This document shows, piece after piece, positions 33,476 through 42,511 of a DNA stretch of 53,854 nt. The DNA comes from UBA4823 sp034436035. Its GTDB lineage: Bacteria > Chloroflexota > Anaerolineae > Anaerolineales > UBA4823. The notes under the pieces were generated by a model. The model was not told the DNA's origin. It saw only the letters and a program-made list of their open reading frames with translations, and searched no databases. Every line of letters starts with the position of its first letter. The stretch's first letter is position 1. The translations under genes and the position numbers were made by a program. The stretch spans positions 1-53,854 of the forward strand of contig DAOTVW010000195.1 in assembly GCA_034436035.1 (NCBI GenBank), written 5' to 3'.

Positions 33476-33499
33476 TAATGAAAAACCCGGGAGGGAATC

Positions 33500-33973
33500 A
33501 TGGCAAAGAAAAATACCTCTAAAAAATCTTCATCGAAACAGCATGTCCGCAAAGCAAAGCAATCCTCCCTGTTAACCTGGATTGTGTTGGGGGCACTGGC
33601 GGTTCTCGTCGTATTCGGTATTGTCCAGCAATTTTCTCACTCAACGGTGCGCAATATTACCGTGCCCGAAATTACTGCGCAAGAAGCCTACCAGAAATAT
33701 CAAGCAGGGGCATTAATCCTGGATGTACGCACCCCAGAAGAATGGGCGCAGGGTCATATTCCCAATGCAATCTTGATCCCATTGGATGAGCTGGAGAACC
33801 GATTGAATGAACTTCCTAAAGACCGGGAAATCGTGGTCATTTGTCACACCGGAAATCGCAGCCGCGAAGGCGCGGTGCTATTGTTAAAGGCTGGATTTAC
33901 CAAGGTCAGTACGGTCGTTGGCGGGATGAATAACTGGCAAGCAGCGGGATACCCGCTGGTGAATGGGGAATAG
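33500..33973 (+). CDS. Membrane-anchored rhodanese-domain protein
   Basis: The 157-aa protein has a Lys-rich N-terminus, one transmembrane helix (about 24-43) and a single rhodanese domain (about 55-155). The active-site loop is ICHTGNRSREG, with catalytic Cys115, and the domain carries the typical DVRTPEEWAQGHIPNA. The orientation puts the domain outside the cytoplasm (positive N-terminus inside). It may move sulfane sulfur or detoxify cyanide or polysulfide. The sulfur-respiration cluster starts about 1.5 kb away on the other strand, which makes a sulfur role plausible. Confidence 0.88.
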   Translation: MAKKNTSKKSSSKQHVRKAKQSSLLTWIVLGALAVLVVFGIVQQFSHSTVRNITVPEITAQEAYQKYQAGALILDVRTPEEWAQGHIPNAILIPLDELENRLNELPKDREIVVICHTGNRSREGAVLLLKAGFTKVSTVVGGMNNWQAAGYPLVNGE

Positions 33974-34074
33974 GAAATATCCTCTTACTTCAATTAGAAC
34001 GAAGGGAATCCTAAATCAAAAATACTCATTGCGAATAAACCTTGCTGAATGAGATAAATTAATGCATTTGTTCT

Positions 34075-34118
34075 TTACCAAACATAAAAATAGGTATTAT
34101 AATATTAACAAACGTTAA
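34075..34118 (+). promoter_or_regulatory. Promoter and inverted repeat of the DraG-like gene
   Basis: TTACCA (34075-34080) and TATAAT (34098-34103) are 17 bp apart. Directly downstream, TTAAC-N4-GTTAA (34105-34118) is an inverted repeat that would overlap the transcription start, so it could be an operator. Confidence 0.5.
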
Positions 34119-34172
34119 AATTATTAATTCATTTAACACTTATTCAATCATTTCTCGCCAGCAGGAGGAATT

Positions 34173-35120
34173 GTGCTAAATCGTTTTCGTGGTTGTCTCT
34201 TGGGTTTAGCTTGTGGCGATGCGGTAGGGTCTGCAGTGGAATTCAAAAAACCGGGTAGTTTTGAGCCCTTGATAGATATGGAGGGCGGTGGACCATTTAA
34301 CCTCCGTCCTGGAGATTGGACCGATGATACTTCGATGGCGCTGTGTCTGGCAACCAGTTTACTCGAGAAAAAGGGGTTTGATCCATTGGATCAAATGAAA
34401 CGCTATTGTCGCTGGCAAGAAGAGGGTTATCTGAGCAGCACAGGCGTCTGTTTTGATATTGGGTTTACTACGGCAGCGGCTCTGCAGCATTTTCGGGAAA
34501 CCGGCGATCCTTTTTGTGGTTCAACCGATCCATTTACTGCGGGAAATGGTTCTCTGATGCGTTTGGCGCCGGTGGCGATGTTCTATATGGAAAACCTTAA
34601 ATTAGTTGCGCATTATTCCGCTGAAAGTTCGCGCACCACCCACGCAAGTTTGGAAGCTGTGGATGCTTGCCGTTTGTTTGGGGTGATGTTAGCATTGGCA
34701 TTGCGCGGAGCGACCAAAGATGTGATCTTGTTTAGCGGTCATCTCCCGATCTTCCAAAGGCGGCGCTTAGCTGATTCGATTGCAGCGATTGCCAGCGGAA
34801 GTTATGTAAAAAAGTCGGAAAAGCAAATCATTGCCAAAGGATATGTGGTCAACACATTAGAAGCTGCTTTATGGAGTTTTTGGAAAACCAATACCTTTCG
34901 CGATGCTATTCTCTGTGCAGCGAACCTCGGTTATGATGCGGATACGACTGCCAGCGTTTGCGGGCAGATCGCCGGTGCATTTTATGGAGCGGAAAAAATT
35001 CCCAAAGGCTGGCTAACCCGTTTGGCAATGGCGGATGAAATCCGAGCGATAGCGGATAAATTATTCGAAGAACGTTGGCATGAGGAGAAACTAGCACTTG
35101 AGCAACACGAGATAGAATGA
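34173..35120 (+). CDS. ADP-ribosylglycohydrolase (DraG)-family protein
   Basis: The 315-aa protein has the DraG-family fold with metal-binding acidic motifs GDAVGSAVE, WTDDTSMAL and YDADTTASVCGQIAGA. These residues hold a binuclear Mg/Mn centre that removes ADP-ribose from proteins or related substrates. The target is unknown, and no DraT partner or nitrogenase gene is nearby. The GTG start at 34173 is well supported by AGGAGG. A small membrane-protein gene follows 13 bp downstream, probably in the same operon. Confidence 0.88.
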   Translation: MLNRFRGCLLGLACGDAVGSAVEFKKPGSFEPLIDMEGGGPFNLRPGDWTDDTSMALCLATSLLEKKGFDPLDQMKRYCRWQEEGYLSSTGVCFDIGFTTAAALQHFRETGDPFCGSTDPFTAGNGSLMRLAPVAMFYMENLKLVAHYSAESSRTTHASLEAVDACRLFGVMLALALRGATKDVILFSGHLPIFQRRRLADSIAAIASGSYVKKSEKQIIAKGYVVNTLEAALWSFWKTNTFRDAILCAANLGYDADTTASVCGQIAGAFYGAEKIPKGWLTRLAMADEIRAIADKLFEERWHEEKLALEQHEIE

Positions 35121-35133
35121 GGGGAAAAGATTT

Positions 35134-35415
35134 ATGGAAATTTTATTCGGATTAGCCCTTTTTGGATGTTATATATATTATATAATTAAGCACAAAGAAA
35201 TAGACGAACAGATGCATTTGCGGGAAGAAGAAACTCGCCGGAAGAGAGAAGCTTTTTTGCGATGGTATGAAACCTTACCAGATGAGCAAAAGTATTTGGT
35301 AGACCAGCAATTGGCGCAAGCAAATTCAGCACGGGCGATGCAAGCATTAATGGGTTTGTACTTGATGAATAATATCATGTCTCACGATCATCATAAAAAT
35401 TTTCCATTTCAATAA
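35134..35415 (+). CDS. Small membrane-anchored protein of unknown function
   Basis: The 93-aa protein has one N-terminal hydrophobic helix (about 1-19), a charged middle rich in Glu and Arg that may form a coiled coil (about 28-50), and a C-terminal amphipathic stretch ending HDHHKNFPFQ. The start follows GAGGGGAAAA. It is probably cotranscribed with the DraG-like gene. I do not recognise a family. Its 3' end nearly touches the convergent Rieske gene (1 bp apart). Confidence 0.55.
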   Translation: MEILFGLALFGCYIYYIIKHKEIDEQMHLREEETRRKREAFLRWYETLPDEQKYLVDQQLAQANSARAMQALMGLYLMNNIMSHDHHKNFPFQ

Positions 35416-35416
35416 A

Positions 35417-35830
35417 TCACGTGTGGATGATGATGTTGCCGTTGCTGGTGGTTTCGACGGATAAACGGTTGAGCGGTTTTTCTGCCGGACCATGCAAGAC
35501 TTTCCCGTTTTGATCAAATTTAGATCCATGGCAGGGACAGGCAAATTGGCTGTCTTGGGCTGCTACGGTGCAACCTAAATGAGTGCAGATCAGGCTTATG
35601 GCGATGAATCCATTCGCGGTGTGATAAAGCACAGCTGGAATATCGCTTAAAATAGTTCGTGAACCGATGGGGTAATTACTGGAGGGTCCGATATCAAAGT
35701 CGTGTTTAGAAGTTGCCGGTCCACTGTAATTCAGAAATCGAACAATCATACCCAAACCAAGCAATCCTGCAATGGAAAGGATCGCTTGAGAAATTAATCG
35801 TAGAAAATCACGTCGGGTAAGTTTATTCAT
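35417..35830 (-). CDS. Rieske [2Fe-2S] protein
   Basis: The 137-aa protein has a twin-arginine N-terminus (MNKLTRRDFLRL) with one hydrophobic helix, then a Rieske domain. Its two cluster loops are CTHLGC and CPCHGSKF, giving two His and two Cys ligands, with a third Cys in each loop position expected for the disulfide. It likely accepts electrons from quinol in a cytochrome b complex. I chose the ATG at 35830; the frame continues to a TTG at 35863, which would overlap the nonaheme gene. It is the last gene of the minus-strand respiratory cluster. Confidence 0.92.
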   Translation of the reverse strand: MNKLTRRDFLRLISQAILSIAGLLGLGMIVRFLNYSGPATSKHDFDIGPSSNYPIGSRTILSDIPAVLYHTANGFIAISLICTHLGCTVAAQDSQFACPCHGSKFDQNGKVLHGPAEKPLNRLSVETTSNGNIIIHT

Positions 35831-35832
35831 TG

Positions 35833-37119
35833 TTATCGTTTCACAGAATGACATTGGTGACAATAGTCAGAGGATTGATCCTGTCCACTTTGCGTGCAGC
35901 CGCTGCCCATGACCGGTTTGAATGTAAAATGGATTCCCGTTGCTTTTCCGATTAACTCGTAATTGCCATCTGGGAGTAGGCGTGTATTCCACAATGGTTC
36001 ACCTTTTTCGGTGATGATGATTGTATCTCCAATTTGAAGTTTGACGATTGGATTAACCAGCGCTAAGCGGAAAGCAATGTCATTCGGATCGGTAAGAGTT
36101 TTGGTCAATGGTAAAGTTGTAGGTGTGCCATGACAGGTGGAACAGCGGACATATTGGAATTCTTTCTGGTTTGGATGGAGGTCTCCGTCGCCCATGGCTT
36201 CGGTACGGGTATGGCAATCGATGCAGTCAAGTGTGTATTCGCATTGCGTGAATTGGGCAATGGGTTGGTAATAGTTATGCAAGCGGTCCATGGGATGATC
36301 GGTTCGTTCCTGAAAGGTCATACTGCGTAAGTCATAATTGCCGCGGTTGTGACAGGCATTACATTGTGTGTAGGGAATGGCGGTGGTGAGCTGGTGGACA
36401 AATTGACGGGGATTCTTTTCGTTGGTGAGGGTTGGCTGGTTGTGGCTGAGAGGAGTGTGGCAAGCGGCACAACCATTAAAGCGGGCATACGCTGCTCCCT
36501 CTGGGGCTTTGGACCACAAGTGACAGTTTAGGCAATTTTCGGCAAATTTCTGGATAGACGGATTACTATGATCGGCTTCTGAAAATGCCAGTAGAGATGT
36601 GATACCGGTTTTGGTGCTATTTTCGTCTTCGATGGTGGTGGTTGCGTAATGGGGAGTTAAATCTGCTTGAGCGCCGAAGGTGAACAGGACGCTGGTGATA
36701 GCGCCGGTATAGGTGGCTTGCAAGCTGGTTTTGACACGCTGGATATGATCACGCTGGTCAGCAGCACTGCCAGAATGACAGTTTTCTCCTCCGCAGGATT
36801 GTTCTACAACGGCTAAGTCCGAGGGATTATTGCCACCGCGCATGCTGGCGTGTGCTAGGTTCGCGTCCAATGCTAATCTTTCTCCGCCGTGGCAAATTAC
36901 ACAACCGAAGGTCTTTATGGGATGAGCAGGGCTAATTTCTGGCAAGTCAGCATGGCAGGTGAGACAATATTCGGTCTTGCCGGTCAGAGATGGGGTAAGG
37001 GCAATTGGGGTAGGCCGGCGGGATTCTTTCCACCAGCTGAGGGCTAAGGTGAGCAATAATAAACCACTCGCGGTTAGGATAAGGAAGTAGAAATTGGAAA
37101 TATTTGTTTTTCCCTTCAT
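35833..37119 (-). CDS. Membrane-anchored nine-heme c-type cytochrome
   Basis: The 428-aa protein has an N-terminal membrane helix (about 10-28), then eight CXXCH motifs (Cys52, 73, 196, 217, 253, 299, 326 and 420 as first residues). There is also one non-standard CX4CH, Cys109-Cys114-His115. If all bind haem it is a nonaheme cytochrome facing the periplasm. The last CXXCH lies only a few residues before the C-terminus, after about 90 residues without a motif. Its ATG overlaps the cytochrome b stop codon by 4 nt. The neighbours suggest it relays electrons to or from the Rieske/cytochrome b unit. Confidence 0.88.
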   Translation of the reverse strand: MKGKTNISNFYFLILTASGLLLLTLALSWWKESRRPTPIALTPSLTGKTEYCLTCHADLPEISPAHPIKTFGCVICHGGERLALDANLAHASMRGGNNPSDLAVVEQSCGGENCHSGSAADQRDHIQRVKTSLQATYTGAITSVLFTFGAQADLTPHYATTTIEDENSTKTGITSLLAFSEADHSNPSIQKFAENCLNCHLWSKAPEGAAYARFNGCAACHTPLSHNQPTLTNEKNPRQFVHQLTTAIPYTQCNACHNRGNYDLRSMTFQERTDHPMDRLHNYYQPIAQFTQCEYTLDCIDCHTRTEAMGDGDLHPNQKEFQYVRCSTCHGTPTTLPLTKTLTDPNDIAFRLALVNPIVKLQIGDTIIITEKGEPLWNTRLLPDGNYELIGKATGIHFTFKPVMGSGCTQSGQDQSSDYCHQCHSVKR

Positions 37120-38156
37120 GGTTTTGCTTTAGCGAGGAGGAATAACAGGGAAAGGGCTATCACCACGAAGCCAATCGTGGCAAGTAAAATCTGCGCGCCG
37201 CGGTTCGATTTGGGGAACCATCTTCCCAAATCCTGGACATTGGGTTGGGGGAAGATGTAGGGGATGCCGGTTATCAGTAATAGAAATAGCAAGGGAACGG
37301 TGATTCCCCATAAAAGAGGGTTGCCCCATTTGAGCATTTGCTGCACCCAGAGGAAGAACCAAGGCGCCTGCGCCTCTGCGTTTGGATTGGGTTTTCCAGT
37401 GATGGCTGGTGCAATCGGAGCGGGGAAAAACGTCGCTAATAAAATTAAGATACACCCGACTATCAACATTGCCAGCACTTCACGGCGCACCAACTCGAAG
37501 CGGTCGATGCGGGCAAGATCGGTTCGCAAAGAGGGAGGTGGAACAGCAATTCCTCCATCGCGGCGCACCCGAAAAATATGCCAGATGATTAGGATGATAA
37601 AGGCTAAACTTAAACCAAAGATATGCCAGGTGTAAAAACGCAGTAAGGCAGTAGCACAGGCTTGATCTCCGCCAATTGCTAATTTATAAAGAATATTACC
37701 AACCCAGGGGATGGTTTTAATCAGGTTGGTTCCGGTCAGTAGGGGCCAACAAATATCGATATCCCAGCGCAGAATATAGCCAGTGAAGTCAAAAAGGATA
37801 ACAAGGAGAAACAACCCCATCCCAAGCAGGTAATTGAAGCGGCGCGGTTTGGCATATGCCGCAGTAAATACGACGCGTACAAGATGTAAAACGCTGAATA
37901 AAACGAAGAGCTGAGCAGCCCAATAATGTAAGTTGCGGAGCAACCAGCCAAAGGGGACGTGATAGGTGATTGTTTGAACAGAAAGAGCAGCCTCTTCAGG
38001 GTTGGGGGCATAATAAAACATCTCCAAAATACCGGTGAAGCCCAATACGAGACTTAAGAAAACCGCGATTCCGCCTGCGCCTAAGGTATAACGCCAGCGT
38101 GCCTGAGCGGCCGGTATGGTGGGTGGATGTAGATGATGAAAAAAAGTAACCCGCAT
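37116..38156 (-). CDS. Cytochrome b6/subunit IV-like cytochrome b
   Basis: The protein (346 aa from ATG 38156) combines a four-helix b6-type part and a C-terminal subunit-IV-like part in one chain. Haem-ligand His pairs lie in HYWAAQLFVLFSVLH (13 residues apart) and HIFGLSLAFIILIIWH (14 apart, as in b6-type proteins). The Qo motif PEWY appears as APWF, lacking the Glu. It would oxidise menaquinol in the membrane. An upstream TTG (38183) lies inside the hairpin at 38171-38202 and is rejected. Rieske and multihaem genes follow. Confidence 0.88.
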   Translation of the reverse strand: MRVTFFHHLHPPTIPAAQARWRYTLGAGGIAVFLSLVLGFTGILEMFYYAPNPEEAALSVQTITYHVPFGWLLRNLHYWAAQLFVLFSVLHLVRVVFTAAYAKPRRFNYLLGMGLFLLVILFDFTGYILRWDIDICWPLLTGTNLIKTIPWVGNILYKLAIGGDQACATALLRFYTWHIFGLSLAFIILIIWHIFRVRRDGGIAVPPPSLRTDLARIDRFELVRREVLAMLIVGCILILLATFFPAPIAPAITGKPNPNAEAQAPWFFLWVQQMLKWGNPLLWGITVPLLFLLLITGIPYIFPQPNVQDLGRWFPKSNRGAQILLATIGFVVIALSLLFLLAKAKP

Positions 38157-38170
38157 ACAAGGATTATAAT

Positions 38171-38202
38171 CAATCTCCCGCAAAACAGTTTGCGGGAGAT
38201 TG
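38171..38202 (-). other. Perfect intercistronic hairpin between the NrfD-like and cytochrome b genes
   Basis: CAATCTCCCGCAAA (38171-38184) and its exact complement (38189-38202) form a 14-bp stem with a 4-nt loop. No T run follows on the minus strand. It divides the PsrABC-like genes from the cytochrome b module and could lower or protect downstream mRNA. Confidence 0.75.
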
Positions 38203-38216
38203 TCATCTTGAGCATA

Positions 38217-39419
38217 TTAATCGCCGATTGAGGGTTCCATTACTTGGGATGGCGAAAATTTTTCTTCCGGTTTTTTCTCAACTCCCATTGTTTCAGAGAA
38301 AACGGGGAAGAAATGCGCCAATAAAGTATATACGAGCAATACACCTGAAAATACGCCGATAAGTAAAGATACTTCTATCCAAGAAGGAAAATAGGTCACT
38401 CCATTTAACGGTTTCAATGTAAACCAGCTGATGTCAAAGCGGTTTAATATCACGCCGATAGCTACGAAAGTGGCGGCGATTACAGAGCTTTGACGATTTG
38501 TGCGAACTTTTTTCATAGAAAAGAGAATTAACGGGATTATCACACCAATAACCATCTCTGTTAGATAAAGCACGCTGAAAATCCCGCTTGTAAATAAGAG
38601 ATTTAGCTCATGAGTGAATATCAATTCCCCAATTTTTATAATGAAGTAGAAACCAAGTAGCCAGGGCATTAATATCCCTAGTTTTTCGATGACTTTTTGG
38701 GGTAATGTTTTTCCATACATCCAGATACTTAAATAAGATCCGATGATGATGGTTGAGATACCGGCAAATAACGACGAGGTCAGGAAAAACTCCGGGGTCA
38801 AAATGCTGTACCATAATGGGTGAACCCGGGGTTTCATAATGACAAATAAAGCGCCCAGCGAAGATTGATGCATAGAGGAGAGAGTTATGCCGGCGATAAC
38901 AAATGGAATGGTTATTTTGGCAATAATGGAGAGCGCTTTTTGATTATTAAATCGTTCAAAAATAACTGGGCTAAATTCAAAGATCAGGATTGTGGTGTAA
39001 ATTGCTATGCACCAACTGACTTCGAAAAGGGCAGAGGTCAAATTTGGATATACTAAGAAATGCCAAAACCGATCAAAGCGTCCTAAATCAAAAAACAAAA
39101 TGACTAACACAGAAGAATAGCCCAGTAAACCAAACAAAACAGTTGGACGCATGGCTGCATGTAAATCGTGCTGATGAAAGATATAGACTAACGCTGCCAG
39201 TGTAAAAGCAGCCCCGGAAAATGCAACCATGGTGAGGTCAAAACTAATCCAGACACCCCAGGGGAAAACTGTGCTTAGATTGGTGGTTGCACCTAATCCC
39301 GCATACAACCGATATAGACCCGTGCTCATACCCAATGCGGTCAGAATGGCTAATATATAAGTAAATTTAGGTAATGAGCGAAGATCCTTTATTTCTTTAA
39401 TTTTTATTTGGATCGTCAT
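38217..39419 (-). CDS. NrfD/PsrC/HybB-like membrane quinone subunit
   Basis: The 400-aa protein has about ten hydrophobic helices and the NrfD/HybB pattern, including FPWGVWISFD near the N-terminus, SSMHQSSLGALF and a late membrane block. Family members carry electrons between the quinone pool and a periplasmic iron-sulfur subunit without haem. The ribosome binding site is AAGGAG. It is third in the PsrA-PsrB-PsrC-type gene order (molybdoprotein, four-cluster ferredoxin, membrane subunit), with only 3 bp to the ferredoxin gene. Confidence 0.88.
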   Translation of the reverse strand: MTIQIKIKEIKDLRSLPKFTYILAILTALGMSTGLYRLYAGLGATTNLSTVFPWGVWISFDLTMVAFSGAAFTLAALVYIFHQHDLHAAMRPTVLFGLLGYSSVLVILFFDLGRFDRFWHFLVYPNLTSALFEVSWCIAIYTTILIFEFSPVIFERFNNQKALSIIAKITIPFVIAGITLSSMHQSSLGALFVIMKPRVHPLWYSILTPEFFLTSSLFAGISTIIIGSYLSIWMYGKTLPQKVIEKLGILMPWLLGFYFIIKIGELIFTHELNLLFTSGIFSVLYLTEMVIGVIIPLILFSMKKVRTNRQSSVIAATFVAIGVILNRFDISWFTLKPLNGVTYFPSWIEVSLLIGVFSGVLLVYTLLAHFFPVFSETMGVEKKPEEKFSPSQVMEPSIGD

Positions 39420-39422
39420 TAT

Positions 39423-40205
39423 CTACTCCTTCTCATGCGTAGATTCACTATGTTCGAGCTCTTCGATATGGTGAACTGGATTCTTCTTTTCAAGGTGTTC
39501 CAATGCAAGATAAATACCCGTCATTCCAGTCAATACACTACCAGCGATGATTGGTGTACCTTTTTCGGTAGTCATTCGATTGAATTCTGCTGGCGATTCG
39601 GTTAATTTTGTTGTAGGAAATCCGAGCTCTTCAAATGGAACCGGTGAAATATAAAAAGTGGAAGTGCCACCGTTTTCGTGTTCACCAAAAACATGGTTGA
39701 TATAACGGTTTGGTTCATTTTTTATTCGCTCATGGGCTAAGGCCAGCATATCATCCCGTTTTCCGAATTGGATGGCATCAGTTGGACAAGTGGCTGCACA
39801 AGCAGGTTCAGCTTGCCCTTCTTCCAAACGGTTTACACATAAATCACATTTATTGATTAAAGCAAGTTGCTTATCCCATTCAAAATGGGGGACTTCAAAT
39901 GGACACGCATACATACAATATCGGCAACCGATGCAGCGATCTTTATCGTAGGTGATAATACCATCTTTATTCATTTGAAGTGCACCTACGGTACAAGCAG
40001 ATACACAAGAGGGGTCGACACAGTGCATGCAGTGGTAAGGAGCAGTATAACGTTTAAGGTCGGGAAATTCACCTGTTACCCCGGTCTCTTTTATCCAAAT
40101 ACGCGTATGGGTCATCGGTACATTGTTTTCAGCACTACAAGCTACCAAACAAGCACGACAATCAATACAGCGCGAAGCGTCAATTAGAAATCCGTACTTA
40201 GCCAT
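39423..40205 (-). CDS. Four-cluster ferredoxin subunit, PsrB/NrfC/HybA-like
   Basis: The 260-aa protein has four cysteine groups for [4Fe-4S] clusters (CIDCRACLVAC, CMHCVDPSCVSAC, CIGCRYCMYAC, and CDLC...CAATC) in the usual electron-transfer order. A C-terminal hydrophobic helix (about 218-240) resembles HybA and would anchor it. It bridges the molybdoprotein and the NrfD-like subunit. There is no signal of its own, so it probably travels with the Tat-exported catalytic subunit. It lies 3 bp after the molybdoprotein gene. Confidence 0.9.
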   Translation of the reverse strand: MAKYGFLIDASRCIDCRACLVACSAENNVPMTHTRIWIKETGVTGEFPDLKRYTAPYHCMHCVDPSCVSACTVGALQMNKDGIITYDKDRCIGCRYCMYACPFEVPHFEWDKQLALINKCDLCVNRLEEGQAEPACAATCPTDAIQFGKRDDMLALAHERIKNEPNRYINHVFGEHENGGTSTFYISPVPFEELGFPTTKLTESPAEFNRMTTEKGTPIIAGSVLTGMTGIYLALEHLEKKNPVHHIEELEHSESTHEKE

Positions 40206-40208
40206 AAT

Positions 40209-42434
40209 TTATTCTCCTAAATATAGCGGTTTGCGAGTTTTTTCTTGCGGCGCATCCGCTATCTTTGATACCGATACAAAAGTTTGGGTTAAAGCTTGAC
40301 TACCACTAACTGGGTCTGTATAAGAAACATGCAATACTGAATCGCTGGCACCTACTCCAAAAGCGGTCGTTAATCCTTTCGAGAGATGGCCATAGCCCGG
40401 AACGAGATATACACAATCCGGACGAATGGCTTCGGTTGCCAGCAAACGGATATGTACTTTTCCAACCTCGCTGGTCACTTCCACCCAATCCCCGTCTTTT
40501 AAACCTTGCTGGGCAGCAACTTTTGCGTTCATCCAAAGGCGTGGTTCGTCGGAGTACTTATGTAAGAGTTGATTGTTTTGGGTAGCAAATTGGGTTTGCT
40601 GGGCTACTTTGCCGGTGAGCAAATAGAATTGACCGGGAGCGGGTTGAGGGGGTTCCTCCCAGTTGGCACAGCCGGCAAAACCAGCCTTTTCTAAGCTATC
40701 CGAATAAAGCTCAATTTTTGTGCTGGCGGTATTCCACTTATACTCCGCACTTCCCTCATCGCCCTCCTCCGGCAGCTGGACATAGCCCTTAGCTTTGACT
40801 TCATCCAGACTCACGCCCAGTGGCGCCAGTTGTTGTTTGAGATAATCTTCTTCATCTTTATATTGGAAGTAATCCCCTAACCCTAACCGCTCGCCTAGAT
40901 TCTTGTAAATCCATAAAGCTGATTTGGCATCACCTTGCGGTTCGATGACGGGCTGGCGTAAAAAGGCTTTATCACCTACTGGCAGGAGTGGATCATATCG
41001 TTCTAAATAGCTGGCTTCGGGCAATACGACATCGGAGAACCAAGCGGTGTCATTGAGGAAAATGTCCACCGTGACAATGAAATCCATCTTACCAAAGGCT
41101 TCCAGCGTTTTATTGCGATCAGGCAGTGATAATATTGGATTTTGACGGGAGATAAACCAACCGTGAGGAGTATATGGATCTCCTTTCACAATGGCATCGC
41201 GCAGTTCCTGGAAGATACCGAGTTTCAATGGGACGAATGGGTATTTCCAAGGAACGCCATCAAGCCGCAGGGCGGAAACACGTGGGAAAGGTGGTTGGGG
41301 TGGAGCGCCCAGCGCGCCGCTTTCTTCGCCGCTTGAAGGGAACATGGTTGTACCCCAGTTACCCACGATGGCATTCAAGGCAGCAATGGCGCGTTCTGTA
41401 GCAAACGAGTTAACAAAATTGGAGGTTCGCCAGCCGTTGTGCGCTAAGGCATATTTACCTGCTGCCGCGAATTCACGGGCGATGCGGGTGATGGTATCAG
41501 CGGGGATACCGGTGATGGTAGAGGCCCATTCGGGAGGATATTTTTGAACTTCGCTTGCAAGTTTGTCGAAGCCAACTGTATATTGGTTTACAAAGTCCTG
41601 ATTGTAGAGGTTTTCAGAAATGATGACATGCAGCAGTGCTAAATGGAAGGCGAGATCGGTACCGGGTTTGATAGGCAGCCATTCCGTTGCTTTCGCAGCG
41701 GTCTTCGTGAAGCGGGGATCGAGATAAACCACTTTCACACCCCGATCAATGGCAAAGCTCAAGTCGTGGGTTTCAGAAGTGGAGATGGCTTCCATCAGGT
41801 TTCGCCCGGTAAGAATAATATATTTCACCTTATCATACGATCTTTCGGGTTCTTCCATGCCATACGTCATGATATTGGACACAATCATGGCATTGAAGCA
41901 GAGGGACCGCTGCGTGCCGTAATTCGGGGAGCCAAAAGCATAGAGCAGGTTTTCGAAAAGTGGTTGGCTGATATTATGGGTAGAGGAGAAAACCATTGCC
42001 TCTGGCCCATATTTTTGTTTGATGTCTAGCATCTTTTTTGACACCAAGTCAAGCGCCTCATCCCAGGTGGCTTTGCGGAACAAACCCTCGCCTCGTTTTC
42101 CCACACGGATCAGCGGTGTGAGAACCCGATCGGGATCATAGGTGTTCATCAAGCCAGATTGCCCGCGCGGACAAAGGTTGCCTTTTGAATGCGGGTGTTC
42201 CGGGTTACCATCCAATTTCACCACCCGACCGTTTTTTACTTTTGCAATTAAGCCGCAGCGCCAGACACACATTTCACACATGCTGGGGACAAATCCATCG
42301 CCCGCGGCATTGAGATAGCCCGATTGACGAGCTGCTTCGGCTACCATAGGAGGGAGCATTTGTCCTACCGCTAAAGCTGCTGTAAACGCTCCGCCTAATT
42401 TGAGAAATTCACGTCTTGATACAGTTGTTGTCAT
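40209..42434 (-). CDS. Molybdopterin oxidoreductase, PsrA/PhsA-like catalytic subunit
   Basis: The 741-aa protein has a Tat signal (SRREFLKLGG). The N-terminal [4Fe-4S] motif has Cys53, Cys56, Cys60 and Cys88 (CEMCVWRC...CPRG). The MoCo domains follow, including the DPRFTKTAAKATEWLPIKPGTD block and a C-terminal MGD-binding domain (SEVGKVHIRLLATEAIRP). SLCFNAM probably holds the Mo-ligand Cys. Candidates are polysulfide, thiosulfate or tetrathionate reductase, and the order with the next two genes fits this family. ATG 42434 has GGAGAG upstream. It follows the large hairpin at 42461-42503. Confidence 0.9.
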   Translation of the reverse strand: MTTTVSRREFLKLGGAFTAALAVGQMLPPMVAEAARQSGYLNAAGDGFVPSMCEMCVWRCGLIAKVKNGRVVKLDGNPEHPHSKGNLCPRGQSGLMNTYDPDRVLTPLIRVGKRGEGLFRKATWDEALDLVSKKMLDIKQKYGPEAMVFSSTHNISQPLFENLLYAFGSPNYGTQRSLCFNAMIVSNIMTYGMEEPERSYDKVKYIILTGRNLMEAISTSETHDLSFAIDRGVKVVYLDPRFTKTAAKATEWLPIKPGTDLAFHLALLHVIISENLYNQDFVNQYTVGFDKLASEVQKYPPEWASTITGIPADTITRIAREFAAAGKYALAHNGWRTSNFVNSFATERAIAALNAIVGNWGTTMFPSSGEESGALGAPPQPPFPRVSALRLDGVPWKYPFVPLKLGIFQELRDAIVKGDPYTPHGWFISRQNPILSLPDRNKTLEAFGKMDFIVTVDIFLNDTAWFSDVVLPEASYLERYDPLLPVGDKAFLRQPVIEPQGDAKSALWIYKNLGERLGLGDYFQYKDEEDYLKQQLAPLGVSLDEVKAKGYVQLPEEGDEGSAEYKWNTASTKIELYSDSLEKAGFAGCANWEEPPQPAPGQFYLLTGKVAQQTQFATQNNQLLHKYSDEPRLWMNAKVAAQQGLKDGDWVEVTSEVGKVHIRLLATEAIRPDCVYLVPGYGHLSKGLTTAFGVGASDSVLHVSYTDPVSGSQALTQTFVSVSKIADAPQEKTRKPLYLGE

Positions 42435-42460
42435 ATTTCTCTCCACATCACACCATTGGT

Positions 42461-42503
42461 GTGGCTCATTCGAGTGGGCATTATCCACTCACAAATGAGC
42501 CAC
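42461..42503 (-). other. Two-part intercistronic hairpin before the molybdoprotein gene
   Basis: The outer arms GTGGCTCATT and AATGAGCCAC (42461-42470, 42494-42503) enclose an inner stem, GAGTGG with CCACTC (42472-42477, 42485-42490). No T run follows on the minus strand. It lies between a YeeE gene stop and the molybdoprotein start. It may limit read-through or stabilise one mRNA half. A nearby imperfect palindrome (about 42450-42464) adds more structure. Confidence 0.7.
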
Positions 42504-42511
42504 TTTTTATT

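Noticed and set aside
38157..38183. TTG start of cytochrome b
   Set aside because: It lies inside the intercistronic hairpin and cytochrome b homology begins after the later ATG.
42481..42490. DnaA-box-like TTATCCACT
   Set aside because: A single imperfect copy that is part of a hairpin arm; no cluster of boxes or AT-rich unwinding region, so no origin is claimed.
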